Counted from the stretch's first letter, positions 53,344 through 63,533 are shown. The stretch: DNA of 64,000 bases from Paenibacillus xylanexedens (GCF_007676705.1 NZ_VEBF01000008.1:1-64000), one strand, 5' to 3'. A program made the numbers and translations. The notes: generated by a model not told the origin, from the letters alone.

Positions 53344-54681
53344 ATGAAAAAAAGAAGTGAAATGCAACTGGCTTTACAGATGGTTTCGGGTTATGGAGCC
53401 GAATTTAGCGCATGGAGAATGCCTGGGACGGATCCAGCAGCTTATACCAATATGGATAGTTATGTAGAACGGGCTAAATTAGCTGAACAAGGAAAATTTC
53501 AAATGATTTTCATCGCTGACACTCCAGGATTATCCAATAATTTAGGGCCCCAGACGCCTATGTTCCCTATGGACCCCATGTTGGCATTGATGGCAGTAGC
53601 AAGAGAGACACAACACATCGGGCTTGTTGCTACCCTCTCAACAACATTTAATTATCCCTACAACATTGCACGTCAGTTTAAAGCTTTGGATGTTATCAGT
53701 CATGGACGTGTGGGATGGAATGCGGTCACCACCTCCGACCCCCTAGCGGCGGCTAATTTCGGTGCCCGGGTTGAAAATCGCCAAGAACGCTATGACAAGG
53801 CACATGAAAGCATACAAATTGTTCAGGCTTTGTGGGGGAGTTGGGAACAAGACGCTTGGACGTTAGATGTAGAAGGAGGGGAATTTGCGGATATGGACAA
53901 AATCCAGCCTATAAACCTTCAGGGTCAATATTATGCATCTCGTGGTCCTTTGCCCATTCCCCCGTCTGAGCAAGGGCAGCCAGTTATTTTCCAGGCAGGA
54001 GGAGGAGGTGAAGGATTAGAATTAGCTGGGAAATATGCTTCGGGAGTGTATGCCAATCCTTATGATATTACGTCTGCCCGTGAACACAGACAAGCCATAA
54101 GGCAAAGTGCTGCCCGTTTCGGTCGAAACCCCGATGATATCAAAATGTTTGCAGGTTTTATGTTTTCTCTGGCTTCAACGGAGGAAGAAGCTCTGGATCG
54201 TCGGAAACAGCTTATGAGCTTCAATCCCCAGGAAATCCCTAGCAGGGTAAGTTACCTCGGCTCCATGGTTGGTTTACCCTTATCGGTAAACTCAGTAGAT
54301 ATAGATCAACCTTTAGCGGCAGACTTGTTGAAAAACGCATATGCCAACCCCATGGACCCACGTTCTCCGAGAGCCTTAAAGTTATTAAAAGAAGGACTCT
54401 CTGTACGGGATGTTCTCGCTCACGGGGTCATCAACTATCATCCGGTCGTTGCAGGCACCCCGACACAGGTTGCTGACTTCTTGGAAGAATGGTTTTTGGC
54501 TGAAGCATGTGACGGATTCTCAGTCGTGCCCGATGTATCTTTTGATGGCGTTGCAGATTTTGTGAATCAGGTAGTACCTATCTTGCAGGAGCGCGGTTTG
54601 TTCCATAAGGAATATGAAGGAAAAACACTACGCGAGAATATGGGTGTTCCTTATGAATATGGAATGCGGGAAATGAAATAA
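53344..54681 (+). CDS. LLM-class FMN-dependent monooxygenase (NtaA/SnaA/DszA type)
   Basis: A 445-residue flavin monooxygenase of the NtaA/SnaA/DszA/SoxA branch. Typical motifs: the N-terminal W-R-x-P, A-x-x-T-x-H-I-G-L-V-A-T-x-S-T, S-x-G-R-V-G-W-N-x-V-T-S, and the Q-A-G-G-G-G-E-G flavin loop. Such enzymes use reduced FMN from a partner reductase, here most likely the next gene. The substrate (a chelator, sulfur compound or aromatic) cannot be told. AAGGAGA precedes the ATG. Confidence 0.9.
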   Translation: MKKRSEMQLALQMVSGYGAEFSAWRMPGTDPAAYTNMDSYVERAKLAEQGKFQMIFIADTPGLSNNLGPQTPMFPMDPMLALMAVARETQHIGLVATLSTTFNYPYNIARQFKALDVISHGRVGWNAVTTSDPLAAANFGARVENRQERYDKAHESIQIVQALWGSWEQDAWTLDVEGGEFADMDKIQPINLQGQYYASRGPLPIPPSEQGQPVIFQAGGGGEGLELAGKYASGVYANPYDITSAREHRQAIRQSAARFGRNPDDIKMFAGFMFSLASTEEEALDRRKQLMSFNPQEIPSRVSYLGSMVGLPLSVNSVDIDQPLAADLLKNAYANPMDPRSPRALKLLKEGLSVRDVLAHGVINYHPVVAGTPTQVADFLEEWFLAEACDGFSVVPDVSFDGVADFVNQVVPILQERGLFHKEYEGKTLRENMGVPYEYGMREMK

Positions 54682-54707
54682 CCAGATAGATAGAGGAGAG
54701 GGATTTT

Positions 54708-55448
54708 ATGAATAACACACTCGAATTGCTTCATAACCATACATCGTATCGTTCTTACACATCTCAACCTCTGACTGCGGAACAACGAGATGCAATTTTT
54801 CAAGCAGCGAATCAAACTTCATCGTTCAGTCTTCTTCAGGCTGTATCCATTATTCGCATCACAGATCCAGTTCTTCGAAAAAAAGTCAGACATCTCTGCG
54901 TCGATCAACCCTATATTGAAGAAGCGGCAGAATTCTGGATCTTCTGTGCAGATTTCAACCGAGATCATGAAATCGCTCCGGATGTGGATATTGAATATAT
55001 TGAATTTCTGTTGATTGGTTCATTCGATGCCGGCCTGATGGCACAAAATGCGTTAACCGCGGCCGAATCGATGGGACTTGGCGGAGTGTTCATTGGTGGG
55101 GTCAGAGCCAATATTAGCGAACTATCTGACGTATTGAATTTACCTAAATATGTTATCCCTCTGGTGGGATTATGTATCGGTAATCCAGCTGGAGATAAGC
55201 CGGAACTGAAACCACGGCTCCCCCAATCCATGGTATTGCTTGATAATCAATACCAACCAATGGATCAAGAGAAATTAGCAATCTATGATGAGACCATGCT
55301 GAAGTATTATGAAAATCGTCCGACGAGAGCTCCTTTCACCGTAAAAAAAGTAAAAGGATGGAGTGACCATATCCAGGATCACCTCGAGAGAAGTATTCAA
55401 CCGCAAATGATGGCCTATTTGAACAAGCAAGGTTTTGCCAAAAAATAA
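54708..55448 (+). CDS. NfsA-type NADPH nitroreductase / flavin reductase
   Basis: A 246-residue FMN-binding protein of the NfsA/Frp branch: H-x-S-x-R-x-Y at 11-17, central G-L-G-G-V-F-I-G-G and G-L-C-I-G-N-P-A-x-x-x-x-x-K-P-R-L-P. It could reduce nitro compounds or quinones, or supply reduced FMN to the upstream monooxygenase. AGGAGAGG precedes the ATG. Confidence 0.92.
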   Translation: MNNTLELLHNHTSYRSYTSQPLTAEQRDAIFQAANQTSSFSLLQAVSIIRITDPVLRKKVRHLCVDQPYIEEAAEFWIFCADFNRDHEIAPDVDIEYIEFLLIGSFDAGLMAQNALTAAESMGLGGVFIGGVRANISELSDVLNLPKYVIPLVGLCIGNPAGDKPELKPRLPQSMVLLDNQYQPMDQEKLAIYDETMLKYYENRPTRAPFTVKKVKGWSDHIQDHLERSIQPQMMAYLNKQGFAKK

Positions 55449-55541
55449 AGGACCAACCAATCTTTGTTGTGAAACTTGGATAGGAAATAGCTCTTAAAGA
55501 CGACACTAAGGTGAATTGACACTTATATATCCCCATGATAC

Positions 55542-55557
55542 ATTTAGTCTGCTAAAT
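55542..55557. promoter_or_regulatory. Palindromic operator before marR
   Basis: ATTTAG-TCTG-CTAAAT, a perfect 16-bp palindrome, 29 bp before the MarR start. It resembles AGTTAGCAAGCTAAAT at 52063-52078. Likely the autoregulatory MarR site. Confidence 0.65.
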
Positions 55558-55586
55558 ATAATTCGGATGCTAGGGAGGGATCGTTC

Positions 55587-56012
55587 ATGACAGATGCAGT
55601 AGATTGTGATATTCGACAGTCCTTAGATCGAATTTCCTCCCAAATGCGTCGAAATTATAGTGAATCTCTTCGGGAACTTAATCTCTATGTAGGACAAGAT
55701 AATTTGTTGTATCGGCTGTGGTTGGGTGATGGGGTAACACAGATGCAACTAAGTGAACATATGAAATGCGAACCACCAACGGTTACGAACATGGTCAAAT
55801 CACTGGAGCAGAACGGATTTATCTATCGCAAACGTGATGTACAGGATGCAAGGATCATGCGTATCTTTCTAACCGATAAGGGCAAAGAATTAGAAAAACC
55901 GGTTGAGTGTAAATGGAAAGAGCAACAAGAGAAATTACTTCAATCCATTTCTTCGGAAGATCGGCTGATATTGAGGCAATTGATGCAACAAATGGAGCGA
56001 AATATCCTATAA
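55587..56012 (+). CDS. MarR-family transcriptional regulator
   Basis: A 141-residue winged-helix regulator: M-Q-L-S-E-H-M-K-C-E-P-P-T-V-T-N-M-V-K-S-L-E (recognition helix) and D-A-R-I-M-R-I-F-L-T-D-K-G-K wing. One cysteine (C64 region) lies near the DNA-binding helix. It probably represses itself and the oxidoreductase operon through the shared palindromes. Confidence 0.93.
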   Translation: MTDAVDCDIRQSLDRISSQMRRNYSESLRELNLYVGQDNLLYRLWLGDGVTQMQLSEHMKCEPPTVTNMVKSLEQNGFIYRKRDVQDARIMRIFLTDKGKELEKPVECKWKEQQEKLLQSISSEDRLILRQLMQQMERNIL

Positions 56013-56058
56013 CTTAAGTCAAGTTTTTCACGTTAACTAAATGGAATGAACGAAACAG

Positions 56059-56085
56059 AGTCGCTATTATAGCGGCTTTTTTTAT
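56059..56085 (+). terminator. Terminator after marR
   Basis: AGTCGCT / AGCGGCT stem (one G-T pair) with an ATTAT loop, followed by T7. The rest of the 291-bp gap to the GH95 gene shows no other feature I can support. Confidence 0.8.
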
Positions 56086-56303
56086 TGCCAATATCTATAC
56101 TTCCTTACACAGAACAAAAAATTGTACTGTCAGTTTCGGAATTTACGATAAAACACCTCTAATGCTGGGATAGGATTGTGATAATTCAAGTTAATTTTGT
56201 TCATTTAGATGTTCATGAGATTACAGTACACTGAAACAACAGACAAACGGAACAGACTAAACACCAAAAATTTGAGGAATTATAATTCGTTGGAGGGTTT
56301 AAC

Positions 56304-58622
56304 GTGAAGACCAAAAATATCTGGTTTAATCAACCTGCTGGAACATGGGAAGAGGCATTACCTATCGGAAATGGAACTCTTGGAGGCATGATTTTTGGGA
56401 AAACACAGCTCGAAAGAATTCAGCTTAATGAAGATAGTCTGTGGTATGGTGGTCCGATGCAGCGGAATAATCCTCAAGCACTTGAATCTTTATCTCAGAT
56501 CAGAAGCCTGATTTTTAATGGCAAGATTAGTGAAGCAGAAGAACTCGCAGCAGTTACTCTGGTAGGTGTTCCTGACGGGCAAAGACATTATGAGCCATTA
56601 GGGGATTTGTATATCGCTATGGATCATAGTGAACATGAACCGAACGAATATCATAGACATCTCGATCTGGAACAAGGCAAGGTAAACGTGAATTATATGG
56701 CAGATCAATCCATATACAGCCGTGATTATTTTGCCAGCTACCCGGATCAAGTGCTCGTTGTTCATCTCAACTCTAGCATGCCTGGAAAGTTATCTTTCTC
56801 CACTATTTTTGGCAGGGGAACTGTTCTGGAATCCACACGATATTCCGATATTCTTAAGCATCCTGTTGGTTTCCAATCCTATCTGGACCGAATCGAGAAG
56901 CATGGAACGAATAATTTGATTATCCGAGGAAGAAGTGGGGGCGAAGAAGGAATTCGATTTTGTTGCGCGATACGCCTTATATCTGAAGGAGGACAGGTTC
57001 ACTATTCAAGCGGTCAGCTTTCTCTGAAGAATGGTAATTCAGCAACAATTCTAATCTCGGCTTGCACAGATTTCCGAGTACCCAAGGAACAACTTGAAGC
57101 GGAGTGCCTCCGCAGAATTGAGGCCGCTTCAGCAAAGCCATATAGCGAACTGCTGGCGAGTCATGTCTCGGACTATCAATCCTTATTCAAAAAGATGGAT
57201 ATACATCTCGAAGATGAAAATAAAGATGTGATATGTTCCGAACTTCCAATCGATCAGCGCCTTGAACGGCTTAGAGCTGGTAAGCATGATCCGGAATTAA
57301 TGAGTCTATACTTTCAATTTGGTCGCTATCTGCTTATCTCAAGCAGCCGACCAGGCTCTTTACCGGCAAATCTTCAAGGGATATGGAATAAAGACATGCT
57401 TCCTGTATGGGATAGCAAATATACAATTAATATTAATACACAGATGAACTACTGGCCTGCAGAAAGCTGCAATCTGTCTGAATGTCACGTTCCATTGTTT
57501 GATTTTATAGATCGACTGCAAGTCCGGGGAAAAGAAACCGCTAGCATGATGTATGGATGCAAGGGGTTCGTTGCTCATCACAATTCGGATATATGGGCAG
57601 ACGCTGCTCCGCAGGATGTATGCATGACATCGACGTTTTGGACCATGGGAGGAGCATGGCTCTCATTACATCTGTGGGACCACTACGAATACAATAAGGA
57701 TGTTCAGTTTCTCAAAAAAGTTTACTCCACGATGAAGGATGCGGCTATGTTTATTCTGGATTATCTAATAGAGGATCCTTCCGGCAACTGGGTGATATGT
57801 CCTTCGTCCTCACCGGAAAATCGCTATATATTAGAAAATGGAGAGTCGGGGGCTTTATGTTTTGGGGCTTCAATGGACAATCAGATTATTAGAGAACTCT
57901 TCACGCGTTGCATTGAAAGTACCCTGATCTTGCAAGAAGATCAGGAATTCGGAGAAGTACTTCGTAGTGCTTTGACCAAAATACCGGAGACCTGCATTGG
58001 AAAACATGGCCAGATCCAAGAGTGGAGTAACGATTATGATGAATTGGAACCTGGCCACAGACATATTTCCCATTTATTCGCTTTGCATCCTGGAACGCAA
58101 ATTACGTTGCAATCTACGCCTGATCTGGCTAATGCAGCTCGCGTGACACTGGACAGAAGATTGGAGCACGGTGGTGGACACACTGGATGGAGCAGGGCGT
58201 GGATTCTCAACATGTGGGCACGATTAGAGGAGTCGGAACTTGCACACGATAACATCGTGGAACTTCTACGTTCCTCCACGTTACCCAATCTGTTTTGTGA
58301 CCATCCTCCATTTCAAATTGATGGGAACTTTGGAGGTACTGCAGGGATAGCAGAGATGCTTCTCCAGAGCCATGACGACGTAATCAGATTGTTACCTGCT
58401 TTACCTGCAGCGTGGCCGAAAGGATATATTCGTGGTATTCGGGCACGTGGCGGGTTTGAAATAGATCTGGAATGGGAAAATGGTCGTCTATTAAATACCA
58501 GATTTCGATCTATTACAGAATCAAGAGTAACCGTATCCTATATGGACCAAAAGATAGAATTATCCTTTCCTGGTCCCAATTCTATGATTGAATTGAAAGG
58601 ATACGACTGGAGTAGGGACTGA
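56304..58622 (+). CDS. GH95 alpha-L-fucosidase / alpha-L-galactosidase
   Basis: A 772-residue GH95 enzyme. The family start (W-x-x-A-L-P-I-G-N-G-x-L-G-G-M-I-F-G) and the (alpha/alpha)6-barrel blocks N-T-Q-M-N-Y-W-P-A-E-x-C-N-L-S-E, H-H-N-S-D-I-W and Q-I-D-G-N-F-G-G-T-A-G-I-A-E-M-L are intact. There is no signal peptide, so it works in the cytoplasm on imported fragments of xyloglucan or galactose-decorated xylan. It starts at GTG with TGGAGGG upstream. No transporter adjoins it. Confidence 0.92.
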   Translation: MKTKNIWFNQPAGTWEEALPIGNGTLGGMIFGKTQLERIQLNEDSLWYGGPMQRNNPQALESLSQIRSLIFNGKISEAEELAAVTLVGVPDGQRHYEPLGDLYIAMDHSEHEPNEYHRHLDLEQGKVNVNYMADQSIYSRDYFASYPDQVLVVHLNSSMPGKLSFSTIFGRGTVLESTRYSDILKHPVGFQSYLDRIEKHGTNNLIIRGRSGGEEGIRFCCAIRLISEGGQVHYSSGQLSLKNGNSATILISACTDFRVPKEQLEAECLRRIEAASAKPYSELLASHVSDYQSLFKKMDIHLEDENKDVICSELPIDQRLERLRAGKHDPELMSLYFQFGRYLLISSSRPGSLPANLQGIWNKDMLPVWDSKYTININTQMNYWPAESCNLSECHVPLFDFIDRLQVRGKETASMMYGCKGFVAHHNSDIWADAAPQDVCMTSTFWTMGGAWLSLHLWDHYEYNKDVQFLKKVYSTMKDAAMFILDYLIEDPSGNWVICPSSSPENRYILENGESGALCFGASMDNQIIRELFTRCIESTLILQEDQEFGEVLRSALTKIPETCIGKHGQIQEWSNDYDELEPGHRHISHLFALHPGTQITLQSTPDLANAARVTLDRRLEHGGGHTGWSRAWILNMWARLEESELAHDNIVELLRSSTLPNLFCDHPPFQIDGNFGGTAGIAEMLLQSHDDVIRLLPALPAAWPKGYIRGIRARGGFEIDLEWENGRLLNTRFRSITESRVTVSYMDQKIELSFPGPNSMIELKGYDWSRD

Positions 58623-58729
58623 TCCAGCAAGCTATGCTTTTCATATTTATATTAATACTGTAAAAAGCGCAACAAACGATATCGTAGTAGCGTCTATTCA
58701 TCCATAGAATAGCAACAGGAGTGAAATAG

Positions 58730-60994
58730 ATGCATGTAAAATGGATGACAATTATAGGTGGTGTTCTCGGCTCCATGCTTATAGGGGCGGCGAGTGCAGC
58801 TGCGGAAGAACGTTTTGTTGATCTGCAGCACTCCAAATGGGCTGAGGATGGCATTGAGTACATGGCGAAGCGTGGAACAGTAGCGGGATATGGCAACGGA
58901 ATATTCAAGCCTGAGGCACAGGTGACGAGGGCACAAGCCGTCACTTTTATGGTTCGGGAGCTATATCCAGATCAGCTTCAAAAAGAAGTAGAAGGCACGA
59001 TATATGCGGATGTCCCACCTACACACCCCTTCCATCGAGAGATCGCAATAGCAGCTAAAAATGGACTTGCGAGTGGTTTCCCTAACGGGACCTTCCGACC
59101 GGATGCGCCGCTTAGCCGCGCAGAGACTGCGGCGTTCCTTACACGCGCATATTCACTCGCGGAAGGTAATGAACCCGCAAGATGGACAGATACGGACATG
59201 CATTGGGCAGCAGCACCCATTCTTATCATGAGTTCCAATGATTTGGTCGGCGGTTATTCGGATGCCACTTTTCGTCCAAATCAATCTGTCACGCGCGCTG
59301 AATATGCCGTATTTATGGCGCGTGTGATTCGCTTCGAACGTGAAGCCGCCATTCGGACACAAGATTGGGACAAACTGATATCCTATATGACGGTAAGCGA
59401 GCAAGTCGGCCAGATGCTTATGCCTGATATTAGGCAATGGAACGGTAAAGCGACGACGACCGTTAATGAAGGACTGAAACGCACTATCCATGATCAAGAC
59501 TTGGGCGGACTCATTCTTTTCGATAAAAATATTGTAGACGTGAAGCAGCTTACAACCTTTACACATCATCTGCAAAGGGAAGCCGGCGACATTCCTCTAT
59601 TTCTTAGCATCGACCAAGAAGGAGGCGTGATTAAGCGCATTCCAGGTGGGACGAATCTGCCGGGTCAAATGGCACTTGGTGCAACCGGAGACACAGCACT
59701 GGCCGAAGCGGCCGGGCAGCTGACAGGGGAGGAGCTGAAGGCACTGGGGCTGCAGATCAACTTTGCTCCGGTGCTTGACATCAACAGCAATCCAGACAAT
59801 CCCATCATTGGCATCCGATCATTTGGCTCAAATGCAGATTTGGTGTCCCGGCTTGGTATCGCAACGATACAGGGCTTACAGCAATCCGGGGTGTTGGCGG
59901 CAGTTAAGCATTTTCCGGGGCACGGAGATACGAAGGTAGACTCCCATCTTGGAATGCCGGTACTAACTCATAATCGCGAGCGGCTTGATGCGGTAGAATT
60001 GAAACCGTTTCGTGCTGCGATTGAAAATGGGGTAGAGATGATTATGACCGCGCATATTGCTTTTCCTGCGATAGATAACGAGTATGTCACTTCGCTCAAA
60101 GACGTAGAACGTGTGCCGATCCCGGCTACCTTATCGAAAAAGGTACTGACCGGACTGCTTCGTGGAGAGCTGGGATATGAAGGTCTTATCATTTCGGATG
60201 CTTTTACCATGAATGCAATTGCGGAGCATTTTGGGGAGAATAAATCGGTAGAACGCGCCGTTTCCGCAGGTGTTGATATCATCCTTATGCCGAAAGATTC
60301 AGCAGCCGCCCATCAAACGCTGGTGAACGCAGTGAACAATGGAATGATCGCGGATGAAACCATACATGCATCCGTGAAGCGAATATTGGAGATGAAATCG
60401 AAATATGGTTTGTTTGAACGCAGCGAGTCGCTTTCACACAAGCTAGCTCAGCTGAATGGCATCATCGGATCGAAGGAGCATCGAGCAGTGGAACAGACAA
60501 TCGCAGAGCGAGCAGTCACTGTACTCAGTAGCCGCGAAGGTGTGCTTCCTGATCCAATTAAGCAAGGCGACCGGGTTGTTATTGTCGCAGCCGAGCAGGA
60601 ACAGGCAAAACAGCTTGAGAAGCAACTGTTGCAAGCCGCTAATAACCTGTCGTTAAAGACGGAAATATCACTTGTTGGACAAGGCAAAACGAATGAAATG
60701 CTTCAGGCAATTAGCAAAGCCAATTACGTCATTCTTGCTTCTTACCAATTCCGTAATGTGGCCAGCCAGTTTGGATGGAGCGATTATCAAACCTTGATTA
60801 ATGCGATGAACAAGAATGATCAGCGATACACGCTGTTGTCTCTCGGTAACCCTTACGAAACGATCTATTTGAAGGATGTGCGCTCAGGGATTGCTGTGTA
60901 TGGAAAGCAGGAGCCGAATACGTCTGCCGGGATCAAAGTATTGCTTGGCCAACTGAAGCCTGAAGGAAAGTTACCCGTACAAAATGATAAATAA
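58730..60994 (+). CDS. SLH-anchored GH3 beta-N-acetylhexosaminidase (NagZ-like)
   Basis: A 754-residue surface enzyme. Signal peptide (1-25, A-S-A-A-A); three S-layer homology repeats (about 28-75, 88-135, 148-195; each with G-x-x-x-G-x-x-D/F-K/R-P) that bind cell-wall polymer; GH3 domain (about 215-560) with the NagZ motif K-H-F-P-G-H-G-D-T-x-x-D-S-H at 393-406 and nucleophile D490 in I-S-D-A-F-T-M; C-terminal GH3_C-like domain (to 754). It probably recycles muropeptides or trims chitin-type sugars at the wall. A terminator follows. Confidence 0.92.
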   Translation: MHVKWMTIIGGVLGSMLIGAASAAAEERFVDLQHSKWAEDGIEYMAKRGTVAGYGNGIFKPEAQVTRAQAVTFMVRELYPDQLQKEVEGTIYADVPPTHPFHREIAIAAKNGLASGFPNGTFRPDAPLSRAETAAFLTRAYSLAEGNEPARWTDTDMHWAAAPILIMSSNDLVGGYSDATFRPNQSVTRAEYAVFMARVIRFEREAAIRTQDWDKLISYMTVSEQVGQMLMPDIRQWNGKATTTVNEGLKRTIHDQDLGGLILFDKNIVDVKQLTTFTHHLQREAGDIPLFLSIDQEGGVIKRIPGGTNLPGQMALGATGDTALAEAAGQLTGEELKALGLQINFAPVLDINSNPDNPIIGIRSFGSNADLVSRLGIATIQGLQQSGVLAAVKHFPGHGDTKVDSHLGMPVLTHNRERLDAVELKPFRAAIENGVEMIMTAHIAFPAIDNEYVTSLKDVERVPIPATLSKKVLTGLLRGELGYEGLIISDAFTMNAIAEHFGENKSVERAVSAGVDIILMPKDSAAAHQTLVNAVNNGMIADETIHASVKRILEMKSKYGLFERSESLSHKLAQLNGIIGSKEHRAVEQTIAERAVTVLSSREGVLPDPIKQGDRVVIVAAEQEQAKQLEKQLLQAANNLSLKTEISLVGQGKTNEMLQAISKANYVILASYQFRNVASQFGWSDYQTLINAMNKNDQRYTLLSLGNPYETIYLKDVRSGIAVYGKQEPNTSAGIKVLLGQLKPEGKLPVQNDK

Positions 60995-61002
60995 ATGAAG
61001 AA

Positions 61003-61039
61003 AAAAAACGGATTCCAGTATACGGGATCCGTTTTTTTA
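61003..61039. terminator. Bidirectional terminator between SLH-GH3 and tetR
   Basis: A-run, ACGGATTCC / GGGATCCGT stem, T7. It serves both converging genes. Confidence 0.88.
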
Positions 61040-61082
61040 TTTAAATTTTGATTTTACCGATCCATGTACATAAATGCTAACC

Positions 61083-61727
61083 TCACTCAGGTATTTCCTC
61101 GCTACAGACAAAATGAAGCAGCATCTTCACAAACTGCTCTCTGATCCGCGTATCCATTTCATCGGATTTGGACGGATCGATCTTAACGATCCTCTGTAGC
61201 ATACCCATCATCGTTGTGAAGATGAATTGAGCAAGCTCGAGTGGGGGGGACGGATTCTTGATACTGCCGTCAGCAACGCCTGTAGTTAAAGCGTGCAAGA
61301 GGAAATGGTCTTCTTTCCCTTGCTGGTTGAACTGTTCGTACTGTTCTCTTAATTCAGGACTAAAATCATACATTTCATAGTTAATATCAAATAATTGAAT
61401 AAATCGGATGTAGTCTGGATGATCCTGGGCAAACACAACCCATGCATTCAACATGAATGTGAGTTGTTCTCGTCCGTTCATGTCCTTCGTTGATGTACGA
61501 CTAACCTCATCTGTTAAATGTTCAATCAGTTGCATTTGAATGGCTAGAAGAAGCTCATCCATAGACTGAAAATGTTTGTAGAAGGTCACTCTGCTAAGTT
61601 CAGCTTTAGTGCACACATCCTTAATCTTCACCTGAAGCAATCCATATTTCAAAAAAAGTTCCTTACCTGCTGCAATCAAATCATCACGATGTTTATTTCT
61701 CAATTGTTGATGCCAGTTTTCATTCAC
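61083..61727 (-). CDS. TetR-family transcriptional regulator
   Basis: A 214-residue repressor-type protein with the N-terminal helix-turn-helix (T-K-A-E-L-S-R-V-T-F-Y-K-H-F) and an all-helical ligand domain. It starts at GTG 61727, overlapping the MFS stop by 8 bases, so both are one operon. It most likely controls the exporter, releasing when a drug binds. Confidence 0.92.
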   Translation of the reverse strand: MNENWHQQLRNKHRDDLIAAGKELFLKYGLLQVKIKDVCTKAELSRVTFYKHFQSMDELLLAIQMQLIEHLTDEVSRTSTKDMNGREQLTFMLNAWVVFAQDHPDYIRFIQLFDINYEMYDFSPELREQYEQFNQQGKEDHFLLHALTTGVADGSIKNPSPPLELAQFIFTTMMGMLQRIVKIDPSKSDEMDTRIREQFVKMLLHFVCSEEIPE

Positions 61728-62922
61728 TTGTATACAATTGTCCTTTCTTCGAACGAAATGCGTTCAAGGTCAGTCCGAGAGAAGCGAGCAGCATAATTGC
61801 ACCAAAAATATACGGGAAGTTTATGTTTTTGTCAAACAATAACCCTGCGATCAGCGGACCAATCACCGTTCCCAGACTGGAGAATGTGGTGTTCAGACCC
61901 GATGCATAGCCTTGCCGATCTCCTGCATTCTTGGATATTAACGTGCTGACCGAAGGTCGCAAAAACGAATTAAAGGCAAAGAATAAGGCAGAAGCGAACA
62001 ACAGAAACACAAGGTTGACCTTAATTAACATTAACAACAAAGCTATAGGTGTGATTATCAAGGAGAGACGGATCAGTTTAACTTCACCGATTCTCTGTAC
62101 GAACCAATCCAAAAGCCAGATTTGCACAACGATACCGATAATCGCGCCCAAGGTAATAATGATGGAGATCGTCGCAGCGTCGAAGCCGTATTTTTGCTCT
62201 GCAAAAAGAGCGAATACCGTCTCATAACTCATGAGGCCAAAGGTCATGACGAGCAGCACAATCAAGTATTTGAAATAGGGGACTTTAAAAGAACTCCAGA
62301 TTTTCTTGCCCAAGTGATCTCCTTTTTGAAGACGGATGGAGACGGTTCTTTTCTCGGGGGGAAGTGTCTCAGGCAATAGCAGCGTCATTAGGGCCGCAAT
62401 CAGTCCCAGACCCGCTGCGAAGAAATAGGGCATGCGAATGCCCATCTCGGCAATGAGCCCGCCCAGACCAGGTCCCAGAACCATCCCCAAGTTCATAGCT
62501 GCGCCGAAATAGCCCATGCCTTTCGCACGTGTCTCTGGCGTTGTAATATCGGCGACATATGCGAGGTTTGCAGGAACCATCAAACCGAGACTGATTCCAC
62601 CGATAAACCGTGCGACATAGAGGAACGGCAATGACGACGACAGCGCAAATATGATATCTGAAATGACAGACAGAAACATACCTGCGATGATCAACTTTTT
62701 GCGTCCAAATCGATCAGACAGTTGTCCCCCGAGAGGTGAAAAGAAGAATTGAGCGGCACCGAAGGCTGCAACTAAAAATCCTGCTACTGTGCCTCCCGCA
62801 TGAAAAAGCTTCAAATACTCCGGCAATATGGGGATAAGCATCCCTTGCCCCAATAAAGCGATAAACAGATTTAACATCAGAATGAACAATGGAAAGCGAA
62901 CTGATTTTGGTAATGTACTCAT
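61720..62922 (-). CDS. MFS multidrug efflux transporter
   Basis: A 400-residue, 12-helix proton-driven exporter of the Bmr/NorA-like DHA1 group. Loop motif A (G-G-Q-L-S-D-R-F-G-R-K-K) and the antiporter motif C (G-M-V-L-G-P-G-L-G-G) are clear. Start chosen at ATG 62922, after AAGGAG; an in-frame ATG at 62943 lies at the front of that ribosome site. Confidence 0.93.
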   Translation of the reverse strand: MSTLPKSVRFPLFILMLNLFIALLGQGMLIPILPEYLKLFHAGGTVAGFLVAAFGAAQFFFSPLGGQLSDRFGRKKLIIAGMFLSVISDIIFALSSSLPFLYVARFIGGISLGLMVPANLAYVADITTPETRAKGMGYFGAAMNLGMVLGPGLGGLIAEMGIRMPYFFAAGLGLIAALMTLLLPETLPPEKRTVSIRLQKGDHLGKKIWSSFKVPYFKYLIVLLVMTFGLMSYETVFALFAEQKYGFDAATISIIITLGAIIGIVVQIWLLDWFVQRIGEVKLIRLSLIITPIALLLMLIKVNLVFLLFASALFFAFNSFLRPSVSTLISKNAGDRQGYASGLNTTFSSLGTVIGPLIAGLLFDKNINFPYIFGAIMLLASLGLTLNAFRSKKGQLYTSE

Positions 62923-62959
62923 GTACGTCACAATCTCCTTCATTTACATCGTGTTAACC

Positions 62960-62974
62960 TTTACGTCATGTAAA
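62960..62974. promoter_or_regulatory. Putative TetR operator before the exporter
   Basis: TTTAC-GTCAT-GTAAA, a perfect 5-bp inverted repeat 38 bp upstream of the exporter start, with a further TTTAC at 62943. A related site lies at 63643-63667. Confidence 0.5.
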
Positions 62975-63110
62975 CCATTTTAATGGGTTCGAAGGAGATC
63001 TGTAAATCTTTTTTTGGAGAAGCAGTCATTTCCTAGTCGTTGTTGATGATTCGGTCATGACCTAAATAATGAATAGAGTTATAATAGACCTCATATGGAG
63101 GTGGGAACAC

Positions 63111-63533
63111 GTGAATTTAGAAGAATTGTTTACGGTACATGTGAACATTGAGAAATCATTCGAATTGCAAAATAGCGAAGATGATTCGGTGGTTATGATT
63201 ACATTTACAGGTAGCGTAACCGGAAAGTACTTTGAAGGAATCGTGCTGGGTGGAGGAGTGGATACTCAGATCATCGGGAAGAATGGGGACCCGCATACGC
63301 TATCGGCAAGATACATGCTCCAAGGAACCGACAACACAGGGCATTCCTGCAAAATCTATATCGAAAATAACGGAAATATGGATAAAAATCTCAAAACGGC
63401 ATTATTTCGCACGTCCCCCAAAATGATTACGGACAGCAAAGCCTTATCCTTTTTGAACCGTGAGACACTTGTTGGAGAAGGTCATCCAACGGATTCCGGA
63501 GTAGACATAAAAATATATAGAAAACTGCTGTAA
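63111..63533 (+). CDS. DUF3237-family protein
   Basis: A 140-residue protein with the DUF3237 pattern (F-x-G-x-V-x-G-x-x-F-x-G, L-S-A-R-Y-M-L, I-x-I-E-N-N-G). No known function. GTG 63111 is used because GGAGGTGGG lies at 63097-63105; the ATG at 63069 has no ribosome site. It stands alone between two copies of a TetR-operator-like repeat. Confidence 0.8.
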   Translation: MNLEELFTVHVNIEKSFELQNSEDDSVVMITFTGSVTGKYFEGIVLGGGVDTQIIGKNGDPHTLSARYMLQGTDNTGHSCKIYIENNGNMDKNLKTALFRTSPKMITDSKALSFLNRETLVGEGHPTDSGVDIKIYRKLL

